From: Archegozetes longisetosus
Lineage: Eukaryota > Arthropoda > Arachnida > Sarcoptiformes > Trhypochthoniidae
Length of the DNA: 64,000 nucleotides
Assembly: GCA_018873245.2 (NCBI GenBank)
Contig: JAEMBT020000007.1
Span: 4,771,129-4,835,128, forward strand
Reading direction: 5' to 3'
Within the stretch, counting starts at the first letter, position 1. Each line of letters opens with the position of its first letter. The position numbers and the translations under genes were made by a program. Positions 13,642 through 26,847 of this stretch are shown piece after piece. The notes beneath the pieces are model-generated. The model was not told where the DNA came from, did no database searches, and worked only from the letters and a program-made list of their open reading frames with translations.

Positions 13642-14370
13642 TTGTAAACCATATGCTTTTCACTATTGCTTCACAGCCTCTAAACTTTTTTATTAAATTT
13701 TTAAAACAAATAAGGAATCGGTTTGAATGAAAATTTATTTGAGTCAAATCTCGATAAAATACAAGTCGAATACGAAACACTTTGGTAACTATCAGAAGTC
13801 AAATTTAATTAAAGCAAAAGTAACGCAAACTTTATTCAAAACTGAGGCCAACCTAAGGCTGTTCTCAGTAAGAAAAATCTATATATTATTGGATGCAAAA
13901 AATATTTGAATCCCATATGAATCAATTAATCGTAGTGAGAGAGGAGGTAGAAATAGATGGTAGAAGTGGGATATATAAGTGATTGAGAAGTATAGAAAGC
14001 ATAATTGCAGGCAAACTAACAAAGTATTAAAGTTTGGAATGATTATTAAGCATGAACGTGTCGAAAATAGTAGACTAGAAGTTAGAAATAGTTGTATTTG
14101 TAAATTGTTAGAAATGCGAGAGTCTTGCGTAACAGCTGTATTTATGATGTAGATTATTAATAGCAATAAACGATCTTTTAATGTGATGCATAAATCTAAG
14201 GGGAAAGGGGTGCAAATGAATTGCCACCAAATATGCCTTAACGCACTTCTACAGCACAACATATAACGTTATATATATTTATACATATATATATCAACTT
14301 ATATAACATATTCACTTTACTTCGCTAATGATCTCCAATAAGAACCATTAAACATCACTAACAGGCACAA

Positions 14371-14431
14371 CGATCGCTAACACAGAAGATCGCTAACACA
14401 CAGCCATCGCTAACAGAACGATCGCTAACAT
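14371..14431. repeat. GATCGCTAACA tandem repeat
   Basis: Four spaced copies of the core ATCGCTAACA separated by short variable spacers (CAGAAG, CACAGCC, GAACG). It is non-coding. Confidence 0.75.
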
Positions 14432-14604
14432 ACAACTCGTTCCCGTTTCAAAGTTAATATATTCAGGTATATTAGATTGAAGTTAGTTTTAATAATTTCT
14501 CTCTCCTAGCCCAATCCAATGCCTGCCAAAAGCACATGAGACAAGTTTGAAATCTACAAAACGCATATTGCGCTTAGTAATAGTTTTTAATATGATATAA
14601 TCAT

Positions 14605-14624
14605 AATAATAATAATAATAATAA
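14605..14624. repeat. (AAT)n microsatellite
   Basis: A run of about seven AAT/ATA triplets. Confidence 0.9.
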
Positions 14625-16527
14625 TGCAAAACTAGTTCATATTATTGTTTATCGCTATATACTTTACTAGTATAATAACCACAGACAACTAATGATAAAT
14701 CTTTTCTATTCAATATTACTCTCCTTCTCAGAATGGTTACCACCGATTCTGAAAATTTCAAATTCATTTCTAATTGTATTTTGACATATTTTCTCATAAC
14801 AAAGTCTAAAGTAAAGAGAAATGCAAATACTCAGATAGAAAGTAATTAAAAAGATGATAGCAGGATGGTGATAGTGTTGTTGGAGAGTGAAGCGGAGCAT
14901 AGTGGAGATATTGAAATTAATACTTTGGCTAATTATTAGCAAATTTGCACACCCTTTAGACAGGCATTGAGTTAGGGGTTACAGAAATCCCTAAACAAAA
15001 TCAGTCTAACAAGAGATGTTCATATTTGGCAAGTATTAAAACATTAGTTATTGAGCGTATAAACTGCGTCAAATTATAAGATATTATTAATAAACTCGAG
15101 TCACTTGTCGTTAACGTGTTAATGCAAAGTTGAATTTGACTTTCAATTACTAAACGGCTTTTTTGTCAGCCTTCTGTCAACTCATGCATATTAAACATGG
15201 AATGCCTTTAGACTTAAATTAATAATATGCATGTTAAGTTATACCACCGCTAAAATGTACCTAAAATCTACCTAATATATACCTAATATATACCTTAGCT
15301 TTTATATTACGTATTTCTCACTTCTAACTATATCTCTTCTTTATTGCTCTTTCTCATTCTATCTGCTTTTTCTCTACTTTCATTCACTTCTCATCTGTTT
15401 CACTCTGATCATTCTGACTTACTCCACTCATTGCTCTAGTTCCTCATTCCCTAAATATTACTTTATTTGAAAATTCTAGTTAGTTCTAGTGAAAATCAAT
15501 TCTGTCAACTATATTCATGTTAATGTTATTCTGGCAAATAATTTAGATTTAAAAGCAAATGTAATTTAAAAGTTAATTTCTTAGATTAATTAATAAAATG
15601 GTTATTAAGTTAATAAACTAAGATGAGATGCAGAGAACATATAACCGAAAACTAAAGCGTCTAGCACAAGGGTCTATATTAAAGGCAAGAATATAGTGTA
15701 TATACAGTGTGAGGAATGCAAAGGTGTGAATAACAAACTCTCTGATGCGAATAAAATAAAGTTAGTGACAAACCCAAGAAAAGCCAAACCTGGTGCGGGT
15801 CAGTCAACAGTATTGAAGCAAAATAAACTTTACAAAAGTCCATATTATAGGCTTAGATGTTGAATGTATGAAAAAACACTACACTTCTGTCATTTTGTTC
15901 TTTACTTTTTTATTCACTTTTTTCCATTTACGTGCTCTTCAGCCAGAAAAATAAATTCTATTTGCTTTGTATAACAATTTTTCTTCAAATGTTTCAATAA
16001 AAGTTCAGTTCTAGGGAATAACTTTAAAATTAGACACAAACTTAATTCTAAGAGAAACTAAATGAATAATAAAGAATGAAGCGATTGGTCTTTCAATTTG
16101 AGTATTGAACGCTTTGGCCTACAGACTTAAATTCGAGAAATCAACAAAATTTGCAGTTTCCAGTTTGACAATAAGTCGTATATTATTGTAGTAGAAGAAA
16201 AGTCGGACAAAATATGATATATAAGTTATACAAAAGTATAAGTGACTTATATAGAGAAACACCAGTATATGTCATAAGAATAAAAGTTTGGATATTTTAA
16301 AATATCTGTGCAAGTTTTCAAAGTATAAGAATATATAATAGGAAAAAGGCGAGCGATGCACATATCTAGCCATATGTATTTGATCCAATGGTAGAATAGT
16401 TGAGTCCTTAGCCTCGGGACCTGTCATGAACACTTGGCGAACCGAAAACGCTAACTCATTTTCTCAACAACAATTTTAGTGCTTCAACCGTTTATATTGT
16501 ATATATTCTCTGCCTCCACTTATTCAG

Positions 16528-16556
16528 GGGGACGGGGAGGGGGGATAGCGAAAGGG
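16528..16556 (+). other. G-rich tract, possible G-quadruplex
   Basis: GGGGGACGGGGAGGGGGGAT followed shortly by GGG. Three long G runs, one of which can be divided, sit in an otherwise AT-rich intergenic region. A quadruplex fold is plausible from the pattern only. Confidence 0.4.
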
Positions 16557-18538
16557 CTCCCGTTTTAAAAACTACAAAAGAGGGATTTTAATACACAAGT
16601 GCTCAATGCTGTAGGTCGTTGATATTAAATGACACAAATCTCACACCCAAAAAACACAAAATACACGCATTCTCAACAATTTCATATGAGCTCGGCTTTA
16701 GTCAGTACTAAACGGCCCAAAGCGCTATCAAAGATTATAAAACATTCCAGATTTGATATAATTTCTTTTTTCTACCCCTTTTCACTATAAGCCTCAGTAA
16801 TGGTTATTGTAGTGCTCTTTACACAATTGGTTTTCACTTTTCAAGTTGGAGACTATCCTCTATGAAAAGGGCTTATTTGTTGGCAATCAGTGGCGTTATA
16901 TTGTGTATAAAGCCATACAGTATAAGAGTTATGTATGATATAAGTTGTTAGAAGTTAGCCTTACTTCATAGAGTATTTCTGAAATTCGATTCAACCATAT
17001 TTATCTGACATTTAAACGCTATAAGCCTTCAGGATTATAGCGTTGAAATTAAATTGTAGAAATTTAACAGTTATAAACTACGCCTCTCAAACTGAAATCC
17101 TATTAGCAATCACTTTGACTATCTTAATGCATGAGTATATTTGACAATAGATATGATTAAAGAGTATAAGTTGCCAATAATAAGCATTAATTCTGACAAA
17201 ACCTGAGTATATAAAGATCAATAGAAGGAAAGTAATTTTAAAATACCCAAAATACTTTTTCAGATATACAACTCAAATTTGCAATGCCTCAACATACCTC
17301 ACGTACTACTTATTTTACTATTTTTTATATTCTTTTCACTTTTCTTCGCCTACTTTTTCAGCTCTGCACTAGACTTTAGGAAATTCTCAGGTTTGGTATA
17401 AGTTATTATTAAAGCTCAGAATAATATGAATTTCAGTATAGAAAACAATTTTTCAAGTGTTTAGATTTTGATAAATACATTGTAAGAGATATAAGAAGAA
17501 GAAGAAGAAGAAGCAGTAAATGAATTAGAAAAAGAAAAGCGTAGATAAGATGATATGAAAGGTATTATATGTTCGCCTACAGACGAGTTGTTGATGTGAT
17601 ATCATGACAAGAATAGTGGGTGGATTGAAATGATCACAATTCTATTAGGTTGATAATACTAAATAATTAATTTGAAACACGTGGGCTCAACAACTATCAA
17701 AACATATATTTTCATATTAATAATATTCATATCTAAACTATAAATCATTATAATTTAATTTATTCTTCTTCTATGTCTATCTCTCCCTTAAATAATAATC
17801 TTTTATAATCATTCTTATATCACATTTTTTCAATTTGATTTCATTCTATGATAAATACAATTAACATTTCATTAAGCATTCATTAACATAAATCCAATCT
17901 TGAGAATCATATGAAAATGTTTGAATTTATATTTATTTATTACTTTGTTTAACTCATTTATATGATGTCCAATCAGTTAAACTACTTTCAAATACATTCA
18001 ATACTAACAATACTTTTGCGGAAAATCTTTTCTACCACACCAATTTCGTTTTGATTGTCAAATCCGTTTGCTGTGTCATAAATCTGTATAAATATGGTAA
18101 TTAAGTTGGAAAATAAGTTTCTGACAATTATCTAAATTTACGAAACATTTTCTCATTATGCATCAAAATAATCAGCTCTGAAATTGAGATGTGAATGAGA
18201 AGCATTTCAAATCTATTTCAATACAAAGTGAATAAACGACAAAAAAAGCATGGAGTGATGGAAAACTCCAAATCAGAACCTCAATTACGTCACAACATCA
18301 CTCGACTCAATGGAATACTTATCAAAACAAGTGAATCATTACATTTCTATCATTACATTTAGTGGTCATAACTTTTTTATCGCCAGAAATGGCTACTTAT
18401 TGGGAATGATTTTATTTGAAAAACATTAAGATGAGAGTATCTGGCAGTGATTGTCAGGAACTGATCTAAAAAATCTTATAAAAGTTGATGAGGAGAAGTG
18501 AAGCGTATGACTCAGTGGTGGCTCTAATATTGGGACAC

Positions 18539-18542
<4 letters not shown>

Positions 18543-18585
<43 letters not shown>
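18543..18585. repeat. (GA)n microsatellite
   Basis: A pure GA run of about 43 bases. It produces spurious arginine-glutamate and serine-leucine open frames on both strands. Confidence 0.95.
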
Positions 18586-18590
<5 letters not shown>

Positions 18591-19748
18591 CGAGAGAGAT
18601 GGAGAATTGGACGCTGTCTCATACCTGTCACATACATGTGACGCCGACGTACACTCACTCTCAATAATATTTTCATTGAGACTCATGCAGGGAACAGATA
18701 TCAGGGATGGCAGAGACCGCAGCAATTATTTCTTCCAATACACACATATCCGCACCAATGGAGTGGCGGAAACACAATAGTCCACAACTGTTTAAATACA
18801 TTGATTTTATATTGAATTTATTTAATTAAGTCTTTTTCTGAGTTAGATCTTTTGATTCATTTGAGAATAATTTTCCGGTTCAGAGCTTCAATTAAGATAT
18901 TAAAAGCGGTTGACTTTTATATGTATAAATTGAACAATCGTTAATCAAACTTATAATACAATCAAGTTTTCTAATAGATTCTGCAGATATAGATCGCAAA
19001 CATATTTCAACATCAAACATGTTTCGGTTCTATCAGACTCAAAATACTACAGACTTTTCTACAACTTAAATATTGAATTTCTAAAAAATCTCGTAAACAA
19101 ATTTTAGCTACGCTTCTGTCGAACTGTACCAGAGTTTTTGGGTTCCAATTCATTGGCGAGGAAGAAATGTATGATTTGAGAAAACTTATATTGAATGATA
19201 TAATGCAATGCAATGCAATCATATCAAATACAGAAATGATATGATAGGTTTTTTTTATTAAAAACAATGCAAAACCCAAATAACCTCCATTTCCATATAA
19301 ATATATGAATAAATTGATCACCACTATTCTATGCATAATACCAATATATATTTTATTTTTTCATTTTCCGCTTTCTACTTTAGAGCGTGTAGCTTTCGGT
19401 TAGGCCTCTTAATGTTTTTATAAATTGCGATCACCATTCATCTCAATAAATCTATAGTTATGTTTATAACACTACTTAACTCATCTTTCACATTATGTAT
19501 CTTATGAATAACTCACAAACTTATTAGTTTTCACATATATTTCAATTTATGGTAAAGAGTAAAACTATACAGAAAGTTAACTTCTAGTTTTGCTGATTAA
19601 ACAGTTCAGACATTCGTATTAAAAAATCAAAACAAATAGTTAGAAATAATAGTTGATGGAAGAGACTTATAAAACCGAAGACAAAATAAGGGAAAAGAAG
19701 AAGGAGAAGAAGAAATTGAAATTGGAAAGTAGGAATAGAAGATGGTTG

Positions 19749-21466
19749 TTATTTGGAAAGATGAGTGTTTTGAAGACCAGAATCGTATTTGTGAGAGTGT
19801 ATGCGAAGAGAGTACAGATGTGGTGCAAACAATAAAGAAGTCATTGTTTGATTTGATGCAAATGCGAATGGCATGTGGTTGTTATCCATGTTATTCCTGT
19901 TATAATAAGCCAGAGGATATTCAAATGCATTCATGTGATTACTTAAACTGGGATTTGTAATTCCTCCTGCTTTCTTGTAAGGACAACACTTTTCTAAGAT
20001 ATCAGGCTTGGCATATGATGAAACTGAAGTTCTCACTGATCGCATCAGCATATCCATTTCGTACTTCGAGCTTGATCTCTGTAATTCAAATTCATCTTTT
20101 TAAATGTTCCCTACTTTTTAATTCCGTCTCCATTTATCTTTGCTTGAGAGTCAACTTTAGATCTCTACTTAAATCCTATATCCTATTTATGGCTTAATTA
20201 AAGTTTTAAGGCTTTCTTCAAAGCTAAATACAGCAATACCCCCATATAGTCTACCTTTTTATAGTTAATCCTAGATATAGTAAGTACACTAGTTCAGTAC
20301 CTACATATCCAATTTGACTTATGTTAATCTCTTTATAATCAAACTTCGTTGTGGTAAATGTGAACAATCGTTGGTCTACAACTATTCACTACATCATGAT
20401 ATGACTGTATATTGTAATTAAATGTTGAATGAATTTCATTAATCACTAAATTTTCTAATTTACTTATAAGTAAATTGATTATTAATAGTTAAATTTTCAT
20501 TGTGCATTTCTTATATTCAAATGAAACATTTAAACAATATTTGAAATCTTTTCAACTATGGTTAAAATTCAAGCGCTGTATTTATCAATTGGTGTCTGTT
20601 CAGCAAAATTCAAATTAACTAACTCAGTTTATCAACAGATTCTTTCATCTCTAAGTCTGTTGGATTGTCTGATTGATGTTTTTCATCTAAACCTATTAGA
20701 TATGACATGGGGCTACTGCCCCTCTACCAAAACAATTTAACCTAAACTGGAGATAGCTAAGCTATTCTGAGTTGGGTTAAATTATAACTTAACCACCTTT
20801 AGAGGAATTTCATATAAATATTTAAACAAAGCTATCTATCATCATGTCCTTAAGCTAGAAATCATTAAGAAAACTGAGGGTTAAGAAGATCAGGAATTCT
20901 GAGGGTTAAGAAAATCAGGAATTGGACTAAACAAAATTTTGCTCAACTGAATCCTGCCTATTGCTAAGTCACATCGAATGGAATTCTAATGTCACGAATA
21001 AACTGAAAATAAAATCAAAATAAAACTTGATTCACTCACGATGTTTTCATTAACACTGGGTTGGTTCAAATGATTAACATCATTATTGCTGATAATGAGT
21101 GATTTAATAGTGTCTGAATTATTAGGTGCTGGAACGTATTCAGTCTCTGTAACTGATGCGAGTCCACCGAAATTCCTTAAACGAGAATTTTTGCGCCATT
21201 TGGCTCTACGATTTTGAAACCATATCTGTCAGAAAAAGCAAAATTATTTAAGTATTTAGAAAAATTTGCAGCCAATCTATCACTAAATAAGTCATAATAG
21301 CAGACCTGCATCTTTTCAGTTGGAATATCTGTTTCGTTTGATAGGCCTTCCATTTCTTCAGCGTCAGGATAATGCGTCTTGAGAAACACTTGTTCAAGTC
21401 TTTCAACTTGCCACGGATTAAACCTAGTTCTGCACCTTTTTGATAGACTTTCTTCACAAGCCATCT
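19749..21466 (-). CDS. divergent paired-like homeobox transcription factor
   Basis: Read on the minus strand, proposed exons are 21464-21306, 21225-21040 and 20078-19749, all in phase 0. Exon one carries KRCRTRFNPWQVERLEQVF and KTHYPDAEEM. Exon two continues IWFQNRRAKWRKNSRLRNFG, completing a 60-residue homeodomain with glutamine at position 50. The intron falls between homeodomain residues 46 and 47, a position common in paired-class genes. The last exon is rich in Ser, Asn and His and ends LQNTHLSK. The first helices are unusual (NPWQVERLE, EEMEGLSNETDIP). I cannot name the family; a PROP1-like or other PRD-like identity is possible. ATG at 21464 gives about 224 residues, but an AG lies directly before it, so an upstream exon may exist. 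Exon two could instead read through to a TGA ending at 20992. Confidence 0.75.
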
Positions 21467-22386
21467 CTTGAAAAAAAGTGAGGTTCAAATAAGAAGTTGT
21501 AGATTTGTCTGAGTTTCTTTATTCGAGACTAGTCGGAATTCTGCAAAGTTACTGTGAACCAATGATACAGTTCTTACGAACAAATAAAGCTTTAATCAAA
21601 TATATAGTGTTAATTATCAAATTTGCGCTAAGCTCTGCTAGATTATCGTGTTTTCGGTTTCTGTCCAGCTTTTATGTTCTGATTAAAGCTTATGGTAATT
21701 GTTATAAATAAAAATCAAATTTAAAACCAAGTTTCCCTCTAATTAGACTGGAAAATGTTGTTTCAACTTTGATTTGCATTTATGATAATTATTGCTAATT
21801 ATCAAATAAATGAATTTTACATAAGAATGTTGGGTTGAACTTGTTTACAGTAAAACCTACCTAACTATGATATGCACTTAAGTGAGTTTTAAAAACAATG
21901 TACAAATGCTATAGAAAATCATGGCTTAATTGTTATTGATTTTTAAAACCAATTTAAGTACTTTACTGTATTTTTGAAAATTTTAATAAGTTGTCGATTT
22001 TATATGCAAAGTGCAATTGAGTGGTTAATATCTGGATAGTGTGTCAAGAAAATAACTTTCTAAAGGACTATTTAAGCATAAGAAATTAGAAGAGTTGCAG
22101 TATTCATATACAACAAAAAAGCGACTTGATTACCAAGAATCTACCCGAAAGTTAATGGCATTTGGTATTAGGTAGAAGTGTGTGCTAAAATAAAACGATG
22201 CATTTATGTTGATTATGAGCAAGAAAATATTGATAATGCGATAAGATATTACTAACTATTACATGATTACTCATAAATTAATGCTTAGAAATGTGTCAAA
22301 TACAGGAGCAAGTGCTACTGAAACCACCCTGAGCTAAAGAGCAATAATAATCTCTGTCATTTATGATCAAACCTTTTCTATCTTCT

Positions 22387-22419
22387 ATACTATACTATAC
22401 TATACTATACTATACTATA
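22387..22419. repeat. (CTATA)n tandem repeat
   Basis: About six perfect copies of the pentamer CTATA/TACTA. Confidence 0.9.
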
Positions 22420-23732
22420 TCCCAATATTTTCCTATCAACTCTTCTTTATTACTCTAACATTAGCCTAACCATTAACTGAAGTCAATTAAGTTTTCATAA
22501 TTGTACACTAAAACCTAGAAATTTATTTAATAATTAAATACTTTTCTTCTGTTATTCTATCTCATAACTACTGATTTTCACTCAGCTTTCATTCAATGGA
22601 TACACCACTGTTTTTACAATCTATCCTTTTGCTTGATTACTATCCTATTGTAATTGCAATTCAAATTAGATATACTATTAATATACACTTATGTACAGTT
22701 GAAAACAGGGATACATCCTTTAATCCTTGTCGCGCAAATATGAAAAAGTAGAGATAGCGTCTAAATGAAATAACAATTGAGTCGCGCAAATATCTAAACA
22801 TTCATACTTGGTGCTAAATGAAAGGAGAAAAGCATAGAGCAGTTGAGGATTGTATGAGTTGTTGACTTAGTATTAGGGATTGTGTTGTATTGGGAATTAT
22901 TTCGTATCCAACTGTATAGGAAATGTAGGCATATTTATCACTGTGGGAGATCAACATCACATAATTAAATGTTACTTATTTTATTCTACTGCAATAAAAT
23001 TATATTTCTAATCTTGTTTAGTGACCATTAAAATTAGTGATAAATGTCATTTATAGGATTTCTTTATTCTATAATTTATGTATTCAATTAAATTGCAATC
23101 ATTAATTGCAGCTAAAGTTTATCACCTTTATATCACTAATTTATCTCGTTTTAGGTTTGTTTGCCAGAGTAACTCTTTCTCTATTTCTAACGTCCTTTTC
23201 TGGAAACTAATACGTTCCGTAATTATACGCTTTAAATATCAAACAAATAATGCTTGCTTATTTAATTCGATATCATTTAATACTCCATATATAAACATCA
23301 GGCAACTATTCTAACTTTTTATAGCAGATATCTCGCTAATATCTAGTAATGATTAAATTTTTTAAATTAATACACTTTAAAGCTATGAGTTAAACGTTTC
23401 ATTTCTAACTAGTTTGAAATAACATTCAATAAAATATGTTAACTTTGGAAATATTTTTACCTATTCACTACGAGTTGTGAGTGATTGTTAAATAAATTGA
23501 TCATTTATGAGTCCATTTGACTAATATAAGCTTAACCTAACAAATTTTATGCTTAAAGTTTTGGAAAACATAGCATTTCATGTTATTCGTACTCTTGCGT
23601 CAAATTTAGCGCAAAAGAAGTTTGCAACGTATTTGTTTCGAAGATAGTACAAATTCCCCCAGTGTTTACCATTTTCAATAGAGAAGTCGCCAAAACTTAA
23701 CAATAAAAACTGAACAAACTTTGCATGCGATG

Positions 23733-23927
23733 CTAGTTTTATTGTTTACTACGGTCGACTCTCTCTACAATCAAGTGGGATATATTGAACATGGAGCTAG
23801 CCACACTTACGACAATGTCATTTGGTTCACATACTATGCACACTATATCCGATATAGTGAACTCCCTTACAATCGATGCATTTCTAGTGCACTAGGGTGT
23901 TCATTCTAACGAGAGGTGACTGTATAT
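23733..23927. mobile_element. candidate pogo-like inverted-repeat element
   Basis: The left end ACGGTCGACTCTCTCTACAA resembles the reverse complement of the right end, ACAGTCACCTCTCGTTAGAA. The interior has a GATATAGTGAACTCCC motif shared with the other pogo-like relics of this window. No transposase is present and the boundaries are approximate. Confidence 0.4.
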
Positions 23928-24099
23928 AGAATGTCATGAAAGTCCGTTCATACAGGAATAAATTTTAGATTATTGGGAGTGCGCCCTTCACTCAAGAAAC
24001 ACATCAAATTGAGCTCTAGTCTCATTCAATGATCTAAGACGAGAGTTTGAGGACACAACATAGAGCACAACATATATTGTTATGATTGACAAACAACAA

Positions 24100-24180
24100 G
24101 ATTCACATTACAGGCGACGCTCAATTTATATGTAAAGTTAGGTTAGATAAGCGCAACCTGTAACAATATGAATCTCGCAA
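24100..24180. repeat. imperfect inverted repeat (hairpin)
   Basis: The left arm AGATTCACATTACAGGCGAC is complementary, with mismatches, to the right arm GCAACCTGTAACAATATGAATCT. The loop is about 35 bases. It may be a small foldback element; no coding is seen. Confidence 0.5.
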
Positions 24181-25345
24181 CTGTACTAACGCCAACAAAA
24201 CTAACTAGACTGAGCCTCAACTACAACAATAAATCACATTTTAAACCATCACCTAAAAAATGAAATCAATTTAAAAACTACTAAATGAAGCCTAAAAATA
24301 AGTAGAACTCTGGAATGACTAAGAGACTAGAACTAAATTATGTTTGAATAATCAGCAGTTTACCAAGAAACAAACGAGTGGATAGGCTATTAATCAGTAA
24401 TTTCTTATGCAAACACAAAGGTAAAGAACATAAAATCCATTGTAAATAACATGTAGTTTGAAAAAGGAGCCCGACTTGCAGATGATTCTTGATCTGATAC
24501 GTGAGGCTGGGATTAATAGCTAATCCTGCCTCACTATTAAAATGATATTCGAGTATTAGTGGACAAAGTTTGCCGAAAATGTACAAAACACATTAAACTA
24601 TCAAATAAATCAAAGTTTATACTCAAACTTATATTACATGGTTGTAAAACTGCATTTAGTACGTGGAATGTTTGCTGGAATAGGGTTTCGGTTAAATCAT
24701 GTTCATTTCTTCAGTATATGGTTTTAAGTTTGATTAACCCATCTTTTTTATAATAACATCTTATTCTCTCTTTCATCATTAATCAGATTTATTTTAGAAA
24801 ATTTCTAAACTATTTTGTGGTTATAACAAAAGTTCAAAAGATATTTAGACCGAAACTTAACAAAAATTTTATCAGAGGAATTAAAAGTGGTATAAAGGGA
24901 TTAATGAATACATTTATTATCAATAGTTATATAGTTGCTGTGCTCTTTGTGTTGGGGATCGTTTTGGCAAAATGCGTTAACTTAGATAAAAACTGTTTAC
25001 TGTACAGAAAAATAATACACAATCTTGTTTTAACTACGACTATATGTTTATAATTAACACCAAATAGTATTTATCAAACATTGCTTTACATTCAGTAACT
25101 GTGTATATGAAAACATTTTGCACTTTACATTAGTAAATCACTAATTCATCGATAGTACTCTCTTGTACATCAATCTATACTATAAGTACAATCGTGTATA
25201 GTTATCTTTACAATTTTGGAAATTTTCAAATTGGAAATTGACAGAGATTCAGACAATTGCTTATAATCGAAACAATTGGAAACAGGAATACGATGGTAAA
25301 TAAAGCAATTTATTAAAAGTAATTTTAATCCTAATAAGAATAGTA

Positions 25346-26847
25346 TCATTTAAACTTTTCCTTCAATTTGCTCTTAAATACTACAGGAATTACTGAGATT
25401 GTAGCAAAGGCTACAAGCATCAGCACTGATGACCATGAGAGTATACTTGTGGATGATGTCAATTTGTGGAGTGTTGTCCCCGCATGTATTGCGATGAATG
25501 AAGGTGGCGCCACTCCTAAATCATTTAGTAATCATTTAGTAATCATTTTATTATTCATCAGTTATCTTACATATCAAATTGTTATTTCACTTTTTACGTC
25601 ATTATTTCATTCATTTATGTTTTTCTATTATATTTTCGTGTCTAGATTTCACTATTTTTTAATACCTTATTCTTGTATTGAGTAATCGATTTGAAAGTCT
25701 CATTTAAATTTTATGATAACTGATATCTTTTTGGAACTAAGCTCAAGTTAGGATTTAAAGTTTGGTTTTTAGTAAATAAGGTATATTGAGAAAACTAAGT
25801 CCAACATCTTAGAATGTTAGACCAAATGCAAGTTATAACCGCATCTCAAATCGAAATACTTCAGTAAACAAATAATAGATATAAAATAACAATTCATACC
25901 TAGAAATGTTCCGATAAAGAAAGGTTTGAGTGGAACGTCAACCAAAGGCGATGTTATATTGATAAACCAATTTGGGAGCATTGGCGTTATACGCAAAAAT
26001 ATTATATAATTTAGAAGGTGGTCCTTATGTCTGTCAACCTGAAATTTAATTAAATCAAACAATTAGGAACAAACCTGACATCACTTTTAAAGTCATTGTC
26101 ATACCTGTGCCGACCATTGAGCAGCTTTTGCAGGCCAGTACTTGAGGACAATACGGCGACCAACAAGATATGATAACAGATAACAAAGTGAGGCACCAAC
26201 TGCTGAACACTATTGGATAAGAATAAATTGAATTACTTTGATCTTATAAAATGAAAGAAGAATTATTAAATTATGAAAAAACTTACCAAACAAACAAAAA
26301 ACAAGGCTATCGGAAATGGAAATAAAAAGCCAGAAAGAATGCTTAAAAATATTGATCCAGGAATCGCAAACGACTGAAGGCTATTACCAATAGATTTAAT
26401 CATAATTAAACGTTTTAAATCAATTTGATTAGACTTACAAAACATAAGTGACTAGAAATCCACTCAAAACGACCACAAAGTATTTGTCTTTATAATGAGA
26501 TAATACTATTCCCAATCTTTTTGCGTCTTCAATATTTTTAGGCAATTTTATGTGAGTTCTTTCAGACCTAGTAATCAATAATAATAAATTCATCATCACT
26601 TTAAGGCTAAGCAAAATTTAGAGGAAAAATAAGTCTATAATTCAATTGTCATCAAATTACAAACAAAAATCTATTTGTCAACAATTACTACGAATACTTA
26701 CGGCTCAAGTTTAGGAAAATTATAATAAACAAGACTAAGACAGAGGACAGAACTACCAAATATTAATAACAACATAAGTAATGCCCTTCTTGTCGATCGA
26801 TAGTCAATGTTTTCAGTATTAATGTGTTCAGTGTTTGCTGTGTCCAT
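25346..26847 (-). CDS. TMEM41B: TMEM41B (stasimon), ER lipid scramblase family
   Basis: TMEM41B is an ER multi-pass protein of the VTT/DedA family. In animals it scrambles phospholipids and supports autophagosome and lipoprotein formation. Six minus-strand exons with agreeing phases are proposed: 26847-26702, 26567-26439, 26380-26287, 26209-26105, 26038-25900 and 25515-25346. Introns are 58-384 bases. Diagnostic text includes THIKLPKNIEDAKRLGIVL, QSFAIPGSIFLSILSGFL, VGASLCYLLSYLVGR, LLNYIIFLRITPMLPNWFIN, PLKPFFIGTFLG and VAPPSFIAIHAGTTL. The protein ends KLKEKFK. The start methionine at 26847 precedes MDTANTEHIN and a first hydrophobic segment (LLMLLLIFGSSVLCL). The predicted length of 260 residues is normal for the shorter family members. 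Identity is very secure. Confidence 0.96.

Larger units (their letters stand above)
11769..19748. other. 8 kb gene-poor intergenic region
   Basis: No exon could be supported. Open frames here are short, lack motifs or arise from repeats. It contains three short tandem repeats (12637-12720, 13576-13641, 14371-14431), an AAT run (14605-14624), a G-rich patch (16528-16556), an AAG run (17493-17513) and a GA run (18543-18585). It separates the convergent 3' ends of the two homeobox genes. Confidence 0.55.
21467..25345. other. gene-poor intergenic region
   Basis: No exon supported. It contains a CTATA pentanucleotide tract (22387-22419), a pogo-like terminal-repeat candidate (about 23733-23927) and an imperfect hairpin near 24100-24180. 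Short open frames at 23078, 24338 and 24817 have no recognisable domain. A 5' exon of the paired-like homeobox gene could be hidden here. Confidence 0.5.

Noticed and set aside
16366-16440. Sequence resembling a tRNA (CCAATGGTAGAATAG ... CCTCGGGACC)
   Set aside because: No cloverleaf with proper acceptor stem, anticodon loop and T arm could be formed.
18541-18780. Open frame starting MREREREREREREREREW
   Set aside because: Generated by the GA microsatellite; no domain follows.
24338-24586. 82-residue minus-strand frame
   Set aside because: No recognisable motif, no splice context linking it to a gene; likely chance.
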